The notes below the pieces were generated by a model. That model was given only the letters and a program-made list of their open reading frames with translations. It searched no databases and was not told the DNA's origin. Of a DNA stretch of 64,000 nucleotides, positions 9,224 through 18,009 are shown in pieces. Location of the stretch: contig NZ_CP008849.1 in NCBI RefSeq assembly GCF_000730385.1, positions 3,472,001 through 3,536,000 on the forward strand, written 5' to 3'. Made by a program: the position numbers and the translations under genes. Origin of the DNA: Alteromonas australica. GTDB lineage: Bacteria; Pseudomonadota; Gammaproteobacteria; Enterobacterales; Alteromonadaceae. Each line of letters starts with the position of its first letter. Positions within the stretch are counted from its first letter, which is position 1.

Positions 9224-10013
9224 CAACCCCGGAAGAAGAAGTGGGTGGTTCCCACCGTTTATTTGCCCATTTAGATCTAGGCCTTTGTATCTCTGACATA
9301 CTCACTAAGTGTTGCGTAGAACGTATATCTCTCACCTGTTGGTGAAAAAAAACGGTTGGAGAAGTGACATCGAAGACAGTAAAAGACAGCACAATTGAAA
9401 GAAACAGCCCAAGGCTGAATTTACTGCTGTCTATCCCAAACCGCATTTGTAATATTTGCTTCAATCGATTTCTTGCCCGATAAAGTACACGGTCAAAATG
9501 GGCGTCAGTGAGTTGCAACTCTTCGCATATCACTGTTTTAGCTTGCCCATATACAAAGAAACGATAAAGCAAATCGCGATCGCGCTTGGTAGGCAGTTCA
9601 TCTAATACTTGGGCCACAACTGCGACAAGCTTCTCTTGGCAAAGCTTTTCAGCATGTTCAGGTTGAAGGTGTTCGAACAGGTGATCTACCTGATCGTTAC
9701 TGTCGGTTTTTCTGCGAGCTTCTTTACGATAGTTCGCAATAAGTAAGTTTCCTGCCACATTTCGAATGAAACTGGCAATGGCGGCAGCATTTTCAATTTC
9801 CCCCTTTCTGGCTTTAGTGATGACAACCACAAACGCATCTTGCGCAATATCAGCAGCCAATTCTGCATCACTGGTTTGGCGGTTAACAATATAGTGTAAC
9901 CCACGCCAATATTGGCTCACTAAGGCTTCTTCAGCTTGCTTGTCTCCATTGCGAATTCGCTCAAGCAATACATCGGGTGAAACCAGTGTTTCCCCTTGCG
10001 CTTTTGAAAACAT
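9216..10013 (-). CDS. ECF-type sigma factor with C-terminal membrane segment
   Basis: A 265-residue protein and first gene of the operon. Residues about 15-100 form sigma region 2 (DAELAADIAQDAFVVVITKAR, the core-binding helix; then FIRNVAGNLLIANYRKEARR). Residues about 130-190 form region 4 (LPTKRDRDLLYRFFV..ICEELQLTDAHFDRVLYRARNRLKQIL), a helix-turn-helix for -35 recognition. Unlike ordinary ECF factors of roughly 180-200 residues, the protein continues with a hydrophobic stretch at 199-216 (FSLGLFLSIVLSFTVFDV) and a basic tail of about 50 residues. This predicts a membrane-anchored sigma factor. The start ATG follows AAGGTCGAAA. It probably drives its own operon, though no convincing autoregulated promoter could be fixed by eye. 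Confidence 0.85.
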   Translation of the reverse strand: MFSKAQGETLVSPDVLLERIRNGDKQAEEALVSQYWRGLHYIVNRQTSDAELAADIAQDAFVVVITKARKGEIENAAAIASFIRNVAGNLLIANYRKEARRKTDSNDQVDHLFEHLQPEHAEKLCQEKLVAVVAQVLDELPTKRDRDLLYRFFVYGQAKTVICEELQLTDAHFDRVLYRARNRLKQILQMRFGIDSSKFSLGLFLSIVLSFTVFDVTSPTVFFHQQVRDIRSTQHLVSMSEIQRPRSKWANKRWEPPTSSSGVDG

Positions 10014-10235
10014 TTTCGACCTTATTTTGAATGTTTTTTAATCGACACTTAACGTTAGCGTATCGAATGCCTTGAAGCAATTGGGTATTTTTCAAACAAC
10101 CAAGATTACCCTTGTACAATTGCGGGTAAACGGGTGACTTTGTTAGCGTATGGAGGGTATGAAAATGCTGGGTTTTAATTCAAAGGAAGAAAACGCGGAA
10201 TAGCGAGGCTTGAGGAAAGTAAAACTACAACACTG

Positions 10236-10271
10236 AATAAAAATAAGCAGCGCCATACGAGGGTGGCGCTG
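10236..10271 (-). terminator. Terminator of the PAS-PAS chemoreceptor gene
   Basis: CAGCGCCA (10248-10255) pairs with TGGCGCTG (10264-10271) around an 8-nt loop. Read on the minus strand it is followed by CTTATTTTTATT, a good U-tract for the minus-strand gene ending at 10288. Confidence 0.75.
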
Positions 10272-10287
10272 TTTTCAATAAGGCTGA

Positions 10288-11616
10288 CTACGCATCTTCA
10301 CTAGAACTTAAACGATGCGTGAACTGCTCTACGGCGTTAACCACTTCTTTTGCACCGTCTTGAATTTGTGCAATCACTTGCCCTGCTTCTTCAGCATACT
10401 TTAAGCCACCTTGGGCTTTTTCATCGCCTACATTAACCAGCTCTACTGCATCTGACGCCAGAGATTGGTTATGTTTAACTACGTTGATAATTTCTTCCGT
10501 AGCGTCTGTGGTGCGCGAGGCCAGCTGGCGTACTTCATCGGCCACCACGGCGAAGCCACGGCCTTGGTCGCCGGCTCTAGCGGCTTCTATCGCGGCATTC
10601 AGTGCTAGCAAATTTGTTTGCTCGGCAATTGCGCTAATGCTGCCAATAATGGTTGCGATTTGCTGAGATTGATCGTCAAGGGCATGAATACCCTCTTTGG
10701 CTTTGTCCATTTGTTCCGACAACGAAGACATCTCTCCAAGAAGCTCTTCAATCACTTCTTTACCACGGGACGCAATTTGATCGGTACTGTTTGAAGAACG
10801 GTAAGCAATTTCTGCGGCGTTTGAAACCGCCCTTTCTTGCTCTACCTGTTCGGTGATATTCGTTGCCAACTTAACCACTTTATACATTCTGCCGTGCGAA
10901 TCGCATATGGGGTTATAAGTGGCTCCCAGCCAAACTTTATTCCCGTGTGCGTCTAAGCGTTCAAAACGCCCTGCCACAAACTCGCCACGGGCCAAACGAT
11001 CCCAAAATCGCTTATATTCATCAGAATTAGCATACTCTTGCTCACAAAAAATACGGTGGTGCTGGCCCTTAATTTGTTCCAAGCTGTATTTAACGGTTTG
11101 CAAAAAGGCATCATTGGCATTTTGAATATGGCCGTGAAGGTCAAATTCTATGACCGCATTTGATTTATGAAGCGCCGCCACTAAATCTTCATGTTCTTTC
11201 GATTTAGAGATGGTACGAGTAAGATCATTGAGGTTGACGGAATACTTGACGATTTTGCCGTTAACGTCAAATACAGGCTGCACCACACCGCGTAGCCAAG
11301 CCTCTTCACCGTTATTGCGTAAAAACTCAATGGCACCAAAATAATGCGCTTTTTCATCAATACACTGTTTTAGCTTTCTATAGTGAAGTGTCTCTTTCGC
11401 AATTTCAGGAACAAACTCGAAAAAATTCCGCCCTTTAATTTGCGCCAGTGAATAGCCCAATTCTTGTTCAAACAAGTGGTTTACATCTTGTATATTTGCA
11501 TGAGCATCGAGGTGGGCAAATATCATTTCTTCACGCAAACCCTCACGGATTTGTTTAAGCATATGAACTTCTTCACGTAGCTCAGCGTTTTCTTTTACAA
11601 GGTGTTTATTGAACAT
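10288..11616 (-). CDS. Soluble PAS-PAS methyl-accepting chemotaxis protein
   Basis: A 442-residue cytoplasmic chemoreceptor. It begins with a short coiled coil (residues 5-30), then PAS domain 1 (about 32-135) and PAS domain 2 (about 150-260, ending in the PAC-type [12 protein letters not shown]). A short MCP signalling domain follows (about 270-442), with the highly conserved CheA/CheW-contacting tip [19 protein letters not shown] at 331-349. There is no transmembrane segment or HAMP domain, so it senses an internal cue, perhaps redox, oxygen or a ligand through the PAS domains. The architecture matches the BdlA/Aer-2-like soluble receptors, one of which controls biofilm dispersal in Pseudomonas. 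The start ATG follows AAGGAAGGCCAT. The gene is monocistronic with its own terminator. Confidence 0.9.
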   Translation of the reverse strand: MFNKHLVKENAELREEVHMLKQIREGLREEMIFAHLDAHANIQDVNHLFEQELGYSLAQIKGRNFFEFVPEIAKETLHYRKLKQCIDEKAHYFGAIEFLRNNGEEAWLRGVVQPVFDVNGKIVKYSVNLNDLTRTISKSKEHEDLVAALHKSNAVIEFDLHGHIQNANDAFLQTVKYSLEQIKGQHHRIFCEQEYANSDEYKRFWDRLARGEFVAGRFERLDAHGNKVWLGATYNPICDSHGRMYKVVKLATNITEQVEQERAVSNAAEIAYRSSNSTDQIASRGKEVIEELLGEMSSLSEQMDKAKEGIHALDDQSQQIATIIGSISAIAEQTNLLALNAAIEAARAGDQGRGFAVVADEVRQLASRTTDATEEIINVVKHNQSLASDAVELVNVGDEKAQGGLKYAEEAGQVIAQIQDGAKEVVNAVEQFTHRLSSSEDA

Positions 11617-11756
11617 ATGGCCTTCCTTGACGAAGTGAGTTAAACATTGTTAGGTGCGAGACACACTAATGTAATTAAGCTTATCGGCAACGCACAATAC
11701 TACGTTAGGTTTAAAATTCTCACCTCGCAAGAAATCCACAAAAATTACCCCAAAAT

Positions 11757-12977
11757 TTAATCTATGCTTGGGCTTTTGCACGCTGCGGCGGTAAATAGGA
11801 CATCCGTTGAGCTGTTTAATGCTGTTTCTGCCGAGTCTTGAATAACCCCAAGAATAAACCCTGTTGCCACCACTTGCATGGCGATGTCGTTAGGAATATT
11901 AAACAAACTACAAGCAAGAGGAATCAGAAGTAGCGACCCGCCCGCCACACCAGAGCTTCCGCATGCCGATACCGCAGCCACTAGACTAAGCACCACCGCT
12001 GTAACAAAGTCGACCGGAATGTTTAGGGTATTAACTGCGGCTAGCGTCAGTACGGTTATGGTAATCGCCGCCCCGCCCATATTTATCGTTGCACCCAACG
12101 GAATAGAAACTGAATAAGTGTCTTCATTCAATTTTAGCCGTTCACACAACGCCATATTGACAGGAATATTGGCCGCAGAACTACGGGTAAAAAATGCAGT
12201 GATCCCACTTTCTTTTAAACAGGTGAAAACGAGGGGATAAGGATTACTACGTGTAGCAATAAATACGAGTAAGGGGTTGGTAACTAATGCAATAAACAGC
12301 ATGGCACTGATGAGAACCAGTAGTAAATGAGAATAGTCTACAAGCGCCTCAACACCAGTGCTCGCGAGGGTATTTGCCACTAATCCGAATATTCCAAACG
12401 GCGCTAAACGAATGATTATATTGACCACTGACGTCACGCTATCTGCTAAGTTTAGCAACACATTCTTGGTGGTTTCAGATCCCTTGCCGAGACCAAACCC
12501 TATGGCTGCAGCCCAGGTTAAAATACCAATATAGTTGCCTTGTACTAACGCATTCACTGGGTTGTCCACCATGTTAAAAACCAAAGTGGTGAGCACCTCA
12601 CTTATGCCTTCGGGTGCCACTTGTTTAACATTTGAAGTCAGTAGATTTAGCGTGCTGGGAAACATAAAACTGAAAACCACGGCCGTCACCGAGGCTATAA
12701 GTGTTCCAGCCATATACAGAAAAAGTACAGGTTTAATATAGGTTTGCTGCGACTTTTTGTGATTGGCAATAGAAGCCATCACCAACACAAACACTAAAAG
12801 AGGTGCTATGGCTTTCAAAGCTTTAACAAACAGCGTACCAACGACACTTGCTTTGGAGGCGAGTTCAGGAGAAATAAAGGCTAAAACCGCACCCAGCACT
12901 ATGCCCACGACAATTTGTAAAACAATATTGCCGTTCATATACATGCGCAACAAGCTTGGTTTTTTAGGTAAAGACAT
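11757..12977 (-). CDS. sstT: Serine/threonine:Na+ symporter SstT
   Basis: A 406-residue inner-membrane protein of the dicarboxylate/amino acid:cation symporter family, with the usual length for SstT. Diagnostic segments include the re-entrant hairpin serine-rich motif [11 protein letters not shown] (HP1) and the substrate/sodium site [23 protein letters not shown]. It would import L-serine and L-threonine driven by sodium, fitting a marine host. The N-terminus [26 protein letters not shown] is typical. The ribosome site is weak (AGAAGTACG). The gene stands alone; the 80 bases upstream hold an imperfect hairpin around ACCCCGTAAAATGCGG but no known riboswitch. Confidence 0.93.
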   Translation of the reverse strand: MSLPKKPSLLRMYMNGNIVLQIVVGIVLGAVLAFISPELASKASVVGTLFVKALKAIAPLLVFVLVMASIANHKKSQQTYIKPVLFLYMAGTLIASVTAVVFSFMFPSTLNLLTSNVKQVAPEGISEVLTTLVFNMVDNPVNALVQGNYIGILTWAAAIGFGLGKGSETTKNVLLNLADSVTSVVNIIIRLAPFGIFGLVANTLASTGVEALVDYSHLLLVLISAMLFIALVTNPLLVFIATRSNPYPLVFTCLKESGITAFFTRSSAANIPVNMALCERLKLNEDTYSVSIPLGATINMGGAAITITVLTLAAVNTLNIPVDFVTAVVLSLVAAVSACGSSGVAGGSLLLIPLACSLFNIPNDIAMQVVATGFILGVIQDSAETALNSSTDVLFTAAACKSPSID

Positions 12978-13096
12978 ACAACGTACTTCTGCTATAAAAT
13001 TTTAGCGCTGCACCTTAATGCAAAGCGGCACAGATTTGAACTGGTTTATCTTCAACACCCCGTAAAATGCGGTAAAACAGGGTATGACGTTTTCTA

Positions 13097-13177
13097 AACG
13101 AGACAGGCATGGTTATTTAATTTCACATGAATCTATGCAATACGAGACAGGCATGGTTATTTAGTGCCTGTCTCGTT
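13097..13177. repeat. Left boundary repeat cluster of the RHS cassette
   Basis: A 22-bp direct repeat, ACGAGACAGGCATGGTTATTTA, occurs at 13098-13119 and again at 13142-13163. The second copy also forms a 12-bp perfect hairpin with TGCCTGTCTCGT (13165-13176). The 11-bp core GAGACAGGCAT recurs inverted at 15731-15741 beyond the other end of the RHS gene. This looks like terminal-repeat or recombination-site structure bracketing the cassette. No transposase is present. Confidence 0.7.
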
Positions 13178-13254
13178 TAGTAGTAATGGTTACAAAAGTA
13201 TATCGTTGTGTGGTGTTTAGGTATTCATGACCTAGCATCTATTGTACATAACGA

Positions 13255-13280
13255 ATAAAAGCCCCGCGAGGGCGAGGCTT
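13255..13280 (-). terminator. Terminator of the RHS/immunity unit
   Basis: On the minus strand AGCCTCGC pairs with GCGGGGCT (13272-13279 with 13260-13267, one G-U pair) around a CCTC loop, followed by TTTTATT. It lies about 55 nt beyond the stop of the minus-strand gene at 13334. Confidence 0.75.
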
Positions 13281-13333
13281 TGGATTCAAATTAAAATGAC
13301 TGTTCCTATAGAAGAAAGGTCAAACACACATCC

Positions 13334-13771
13334 TTAGTTTGTTTCATATATATACTCAGCAACCTTGAAACCTTTTACTTCGTGACAACTTGTTACATTG
13401 AATTTCGAAGACAACTCATCTTCTACAAAACTCTTTAACATAACTAAACTTTGACCATCACTCTCAATACTGTAGTGAGATAGTAAGCTTCCCCATTCGC
13501 CAAACCTAACAAATAGAGTAAAGACACTACTGTCTATTTTATTACTATATACGATTGATGCTGGGTTACTATTATCAATCGATATATTATTGCGAGCTGA
13601 AAACTCCCTAAGGTCTTCCTTTAAACCATTTGTATGCGCTATATCCAATTTTATAAATACACAATAGTCGGATTTGATTTTTGTAATCTTTCTTGCATCA
13701 TTAATCTTAGCGGCAATTCCTCCTGCTACAATTAACACAAGGAAAGTGACCAATACGATTTTTCTACTCAT
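13334..13771 (-). CDS. Putative membrane-anchored immunity protein
   Basis: A 145-residue protein encoded 24 nt after the RHS gene on the same strand. It starts MSRKIVLVTFLVLIVAGGIAAK, a single N-terminal membrane helix or uncleaved signal, followed by about 120 residues of mixed alpha/beta sequence facing the periplasm. No family is recognised. Immunity genes directly follow the toxic C-terminus of RHS/polymorphic toxins, and a membrane-anchored immunity protein would fit a toxin acting in the envelope or periplasm. The ribosome site AGGAAAAATT is good. The gene is clearly richer in A+T than its neighbours, a sign of horizontal acquisition. Function is inferred from position only. Confidence 0.55.
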   Translation of the reverse strand: MSRKIVLVTFLVLIVAGGIAAKINDARKITKIKSDYCVFIKLDIAHTNGLKEDLREFSARNNISIDNSNPASIVYSNKIDSSVFTLFVRFGEWGSLLSHYSIESDGQSLVMLKSFVEDELSSKFNVTSCHEVKGFKVAEYIYETN

Positions 13772-13795
13772 AATTTTTCCTAGTAATAGCTATAC

Positions 13796-15712
13796 TTATA
13801 AACGAGGGGGATTAAATAAAATTTCGGTATTGATTCGATTCGATACGTCAGAATGCATTTTACCAAAAGCACCATAACCAATAGCCATATTCCAAAATTG
13901 ATCTTTCCCAGTACCAACTCCTCTAGAATAAAACCAAACAGCTCCTTGTGACTCAAAAGTAGCATGGACAACCACCCCCGGATGGAACCAATGTCCACTA
14001 AGAGTAACATTCACCGAAAAATTACCAATAGCAAAATGATTAATCGGATTAATTCCAAGCAACGAAGTTTCTCCATTGCCGGGAGGTAAAATCTTGAAAG
14101 GTACGCCTTCAGAATCAACAATTCCCGCAACTGCACTTACAGTACAACTGCTCGAAATTAAGCAGCCAAATGATGGGCCTATTTCATATTGGTGATAGTT
14201 GGGATCACCTGTATCATAGCTATCTACAAATTTTTCGGTTAATTTTCTTCCTTTTTCTCGCCTCTTATCTTGTTCAGAATTTCCACTACAATTACCTGTT
14301 TGCTTACACCTTTTCCTCTCAAATTCCTGCCCAGTAGCCGTTCTCGACGCCATCCCAGTCGGATCAACATACTTAAACGGATTATTATTCGCATAAGCAT
14401 ATCGATTAAAGCTATGCACATCACGGAATCCAATGGGATCATTGGAGTAGAAACGCCCTATAACTGGATCATAGTATCGTGCCTGCATATAAGTAAGCCC
14501 AATACTTTTGTCATGCTTATGGCCGGTGTAACCTATTTCATCTTCACCTGAACTGGCATTCGTCTTCCCCCACTCTAGTCCGAAAGGGGCATAGCGCAAT
14601 CGCTTGATAAGGCCACCGTCGCTGTTTGTCTTCCCAGCCGTTGTACCTAAAATGTCTGGGTGGATAAACGTTTGTTCGCCTGCCCCCTGATGGGCAATTA
14701 ATTGGCTTCCCAAATAGTAGTTTTGTCTGTAAGCCCCATTTATCCTTTCATAGAGCAATTGACCTGAAAGCGAATACATTGAATAACGTGTGCCTTCACT
14801 ATCCACCGCCTTAACCCTTTTGCCATGACCATCGTACACGTAGCTATTACCACTCGCACTTCGCATTTCATTAGCCAAGTTATACGTAAAACTATCAAAG
14901 CCGTTGTCTTCTACATTTCCTCTATCATCATAAGTAAATGTATAGGCTCTCATTCCAGATGTAGAATATAAACGTTCGTTCGCATCGTACGTGTAGTTAA
15001 TCGTTCCCGCTATTGAATCGAACTTTTCTATATTGCCAAGGCTATCGTAATTTAGGTCGCCTATAAGTGAATTATTGCCGTTGCGAATATTGTCTAGCCT
15101 ATCAAGGCCATCATATGTTAAACGCAGGTCATAGGTGTTTGATTGTTTATCGTCCCAAAACGTAATATTCCCATTTCCGTCATAGGAATATTGGTTGTAA
15201 ACAATATTCCTAGTGCCGCAAAGACTTCTTTGAATATTGGGGTACCCTGACGTATAAAGCGTCTGAGTGTTGACACACCCATTTTTCAACGTAACCGATT
15301 TATATAATCCATTCGGATGGAAAGAGATGCTTGTTGCGAATACCCCCACGCGCTGCGGCTGCCCCAATGGGTTAGGTTGATACCATAAGCTTCCGCCACC
15401 TGGATACACCACATTTTTTCGATTTCCATGGTTGTCGTATAAGTAAGATATTGTCCAATCGAAACCATCAATTCTCAACCTTTCGCTTTCAACCAAATTT
15501 AAGTCGTTGTAGGTGTAGTTTTGAATCACATCACCATATTCTAACGATGTTAGGTTACTGTTTTTATCGTAAGTATAAACCTTGTCGTCAGTGCCATCTC
15601 CGTATGATACTTTGCGTATGTTTCCCAAGTTGTCGTAAGTGAATGTCGTTTTTTCAGCAGTTTCAACACTATTATCACAGCTAGTTTCTGACGCACTAAC
15701 CAAGACAGGCAT
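13796..15712 (-). CDS. RHS-repeat protein fragment with variable C-terminal (toxin-like) domain
   Basis: A 638-residue frame. Residues about 22-400 consist of YD/RHS repeats (FTYDNLGNIRKVSYGDG, LTYDGLDRLDNI, YTYDANERLYS). The conserved RHS core end follows (GLTYMQARYYDPVIGRFYSNDP..NPFKYVDPTGM, ending near residue 454). The last 184 residues are a non-repeat C-terminus, the usual place for a polymorphic toxin; I do not recognise its fold. There is no signal peptide, PAAR or N-terminal delivery domain, and the first codons lie in the boundary repeat AGACAGGCAT. The gene is therefore either truncated or an orphan RHS tip. The start at 15712 is the only plausible ATG but has no clear ribosome site. 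The toxin-encoding end is AT-rich. Confidence 0.75.
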   Translation of the reverse strand: MPVLVSASETSCDNSVETAEKTTFTYDNLGNIRKVSYGDGTDDKVYTYDKNSNLTSLEYGDVIQNYTYNDLNLVESERLRIDGFDWTISYLYDNHGNRKNVVYPGGGSLWYQPNPLGQPQRVGVFATSISFHPNGLYKSVTLKNGCVNTQTLYTSGYPNIQRSLCGTRNIVYNQYSYDGNGNITFWDDKQSNTYDLRLTYDGLDRLDNIRNGNNSLIGDLNYDSLGNIEKFDSIAGTINYTYDANERLYSTSGMRAYTFTYDDRGNVEDNGFDSFTYNLANEMRSASGNSYVYDGHGKRVKAVDSEGTRYSMYSLSGQLLYERINGAYRQNYYLGSQLIAHQGAGEQTFIHPDILGTTAGKTNSDGGLIKRLRYAPFGLEWGKTNASSGEDEIGYTGHKHDKSIGLTYMQARYYDPVIGRFYSNDPIGFRDVHSFNRYAYANNNPFKYVDPTGMASRTATGQEFERKRCKQTGNCSGNSEQDKRREKGRKLTEKFVDSYDTGDPNYHQYEIGPSFGCLISSSCTVSAVAGIVDSEGVPFKILPPGNGETSLLGINPINHFAIGNFSVNVTLSGHWFHPGVVVHATFESQGAVWFYSRGVGTGKDQFWNMAIGYGAFGKMHSDVSNRINTEILFNPPRL

Positions 15713-15741
15713 ATCTAAAATCCCACTATTATGCCTGTCTC
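15703..15741. repeat. Right boundary inverted repeat of the RHS cassette
   Basis: AGACAGGCAT (15703-15712) and ATGCCTGTCT (15731-15740) form an inverted repeat with an 18-nt spacer. The outer copy extended by C (to 15741) matches the left-boundary core GAGACAGGCAT at 13100-13110 and 13144-13154 in opposite orientation. Confidence 0.7.
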
Positions 15742-15766
15742 ATTAAGTTTTTAGCGGTGCACAAAC

Positions 15767-15803
15767 AAAAAAGGGTAAGCGTTAAAATCGCTTACCCTTT
15801 TTT
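15767..15803 (-). terminator. Terminator of btuB (bidirectional form)
   Basis: A perfect 15-bp stem, AAAAAAGGGTAAGCG (15767-15781) with CGCTTACCCTTTTTT (15789-15803), around a 7-nt loop. The run of A on one arm and T on the other makes it usable in both directions. It lies just past the btuB stop. Confidence 0.92.
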
Positions 15804-15817
15804 AGTGGCTGTGCCGC

Positions 15818-17611
15818 CTACATTTGATAGTTTATGCTCAAGTATACGGCTCGGCCTAGTGTTTGATAGTTAAGAACCGTTTCGTACTCTTCGTCAAACA
15901 CATTATGTAACTTCAATTTAACGGAAATAGCTTCAGTGAAGCGGTGATTGACGCTTACATCAACTAGTTGGTAGCTGTCTAATTCCACACCCGAGTCCAT
16001 TCGATCCCCTTTGTATTCATAATTCAGCATTAGGTCGGTAGTATCAAAGCTTGCGGTAAATTGATAGCTAAACTGGTTCTTAGCGCGTCTCACTAAACGC
16101 GAACCCGTGGCGCCATCTACGGCATCTAAGTAGCCATAATTAAACGTGTGGTTTCCACCCAAACCAGAATAGTTCGCTGTAATATCAATACCACTGATAT
16201 CCGCTTGCGATAAGTTTCTGGGTTGCCATACATTATCGGCATCAGGTGCCCACTCAATCAGGTTTTCAATATCTGTATTGTAGTAGCTCACCGTTAAGTC
16301 AAAGGCGTTTTTCACATAAGTGACATTCACTTCTTCAGTGTCAGAGGTTTCAGACAATAAATCTGGATTACCGCCATAGGGATAGTACAAGTCATTAAAC
16401 GTAGGTGCTTTAAAGCCAGTACCTTTAGCCACTGACAGCTGAATTTCATCAGTGATTTGGTAACCCACACCTAGATTATAGGTGGTTTCACTGTCGATAT
16501 TTTCAACGTCGTCGTACCTTACCGCCACCTCGGCAGTAACACCATTTTGCGAGAATAAACCATGACCAAAATACCCTTCAACACGACGCTCTGATTGCGT
16601 AAATGCAGTAGACGACACCATTTCCTCTTTGTACTGGTCGGTGCCAAGTACAAGGGTGAATGATTCATTGAAAATTGAGGTATTGGTGGCAGAGAGCTGA
16701 TCGCTTTGCGTTTCGAATAGATCGCCGTCTTGTTTTGCACGATCGTTACCAAAACTGAGGTTTTTATCTTTGATTGCCCCTACAGACAGCGTGGCGGTGT
16801 TTTGAATATCAGACGCTGTCCACTGGTAATTGCCAGCTAATTGCCATTCACGATTTTCGTTTTCACTGGTATTAAGGTATGTGGAATCGAAGTCTACATC
16901 TTGTTTTGATGACTTAAACAACCAGTTCACTGACAACGCGTTGGTGACAGTTTGATTACCATTAACGGTAAAGCTTATATTCTCGTAGCCATCATCATCA
17001 GGCTCTGAAGTTTTAAGTACATCAAGTCCGTCGCTGCGCTCTTTGTTTATCGCAAACGTAGTGGCACCATTGCCGTGAGAAACACCGGTGCCAAGATAAT
17101 ATGACTGTGTGTTATTGGTCCCATATTTGGCATTTAAAGTTACGCTACCCGGCGCTTGTTCTCGCGTAATGATATTAATAACACCACCAATGGCATCTGA
17201 TCCCCATACCGCAGCGCGTGGGCCTTTAACAATTTCAATACGCTCGATTAGCTCAGGCGACATGGTATTCCATGTTGCGCCACCACTGCTTGCTGTATTA
17301 ACCCGTAAGCCATTTACTAATACCAGTGTTTGATCTGAACTTGCACCTCGGGTAAATACCGACGCCACTTGTCTGCGGCCACCATTTGTGGCGACATCAA
17401 TGCCTGCATAACGAGAAAGTAGCTCGGGTACCGATTCCACTTGAGCAAGTTCAATGTCTGAACGCTCGATGACAACATGGGTGGCCAAGGTAGGTAGTTG
17501 AACGTTGGCCCCACGTGACGCGGTAACTGTGATTGTTTCTACGCCATCGTCAGCGCTAACCATCGATGATGTAGCCGCCGCTACCGCGAGCGCTAATGTA
17601 AGTCTTTTCAC
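15818..17611 (-). CDS. btuB: Vitamin B12 TonB-dependent receptor BtuB
   Basis: A 597-residue outer-membrane cobalamin receptor, the normal length for BtuB. The signal peptide is MKRLTLALAVAAATSSMVSA, followed by a TonB box (ETITVTA). The plug includes the typical RGASSDQTLVLVNGLRVN and GPRAAVWGSDAIGGVINIITR, and the barrel ends in YLSINYQM. Translation starts at GTG (17611), preceded by GAGGAAATACACAA. Upstream, CCTTCAATC can pair with GATTGAGGAA and would bury that ribosome site. The cobalamin riboswitch about 170 nt upstream probably controls this. It works with the BtuDCF transporter encoded next door. The identification rests on the riboswitch and neighbours as well as sequence, so it is firm. 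Confidence 0.95.
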   Translation of the reverse strand: MKRLTLALAVAAATSSMVSADDGVETITVTASRGANVQLPTLATHVVIERSDIELAQVESVPELLSRYAGIDVATNGGRRQVASVFTRGASSDQTLVLVNGLRVNTASSGGATWNTMSPELIERIEIVKGPRAAVWGSDAIGGVINIITREQAPGSVTLNAKYGTNNTQSYYLGTGVSHGNGATTFAINKERSDGLDVLKTSEPDDDGYENISFTVNGNQTVTNALSVNWLFKSSKQDVDFDSTYLNTSENENREWQLAGNYQWTASDIQNTATLSVGAIKDKNLSFGNDRAKQDGDLFETQSDQLSATNTSIFNESFTLVLGTDQYKEEMVSSTAFTQSERRVEGYFGHGLFSQNGVTAEVAVRYDDVENIDSETTYNLGVGYQITDEIQLSVAKGTGFKAPTFNDLYYPYGGNPDLLSETSDTEEVNVTYVKNAFDLTVSYYNTDIENLIEWAPDADNVWQPRNLSQADISGIDITANYSGLGGNHTFNYGYLDAVDGATGSRLVRRAKNQFSYQFTASFDTTDLMLNYEYKGDRMDSGVELDSYQLVDVSVNHRFTEAISVKLKLHNVFDEEYETVLNYQTLGRAVYLSINYQM

Positions 17612-17778
17612 TTGTGTATTTCCTCAATCTTAAAAAAACAGACGATTGAAGGAGGGGAAAGAGAATGAAGTTAGTTAACTCACTACACGTGCAACGCCGT
17701 GCAATCCGATGCTCTAAGTCGACATTCCAATGAAGCCCTCCGCTTCATTCGTAATAGCTGTCATCTGTGAATAATATT

Positions 17779-17963
17779 TCAGGCCGGTGTCGGGCTAACG
17801 CGCTTGGCGTATTACCGTTGCGGGGGCAGCAGTGGAATAACAACAAACGTAAGCCATCATGACGTACAAGCACACTAATATTCATGAAGATTGTTTGATG
17901 GGAACCACATTTCCCGTTTAACCTAACCAGACACTTTTGCATGATGTGTCGTTAGGCACCTGT
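17779..17963 (-). ncRNA. Cobalamin riboswitch upstream of btuB
   Basis: On the minus strand the conserved elements appear in order: P2 arms CCTAAC and GTTAGG, then AACGGGAAATGTGGTTCCCA, then CCACTGCTGCCCCCGCAACG, then the B12 box AGCCCGACACCGGCCTG. P1 closes with CAGG and CCTG. The downstream region holds an AATGAAGC/GCTTCATT hairpin with a GGAGG loop (17729-17749) and, nearer btuB, a hairpin that would sequester the ribosome site. Translational OFF control by adenosylcobalamin is the likely mode. Confidence 0.92.
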
Positions 17964-18009
17964 GACAGTGGCGTGAAAGATATCCACGCCGCCGGTTATT
18001 GTCAATCAA

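Noticed and set aside
10159..10203. Mini open frame of 14 codons (MKMLGFNSKEENAE) after a good GGAGGG ribosome site, followed by a hairpin
   Set aside because: Too short to support as a gene; the hairpin is better explained as the terminator of the minus-strand chemoreceptor gene.
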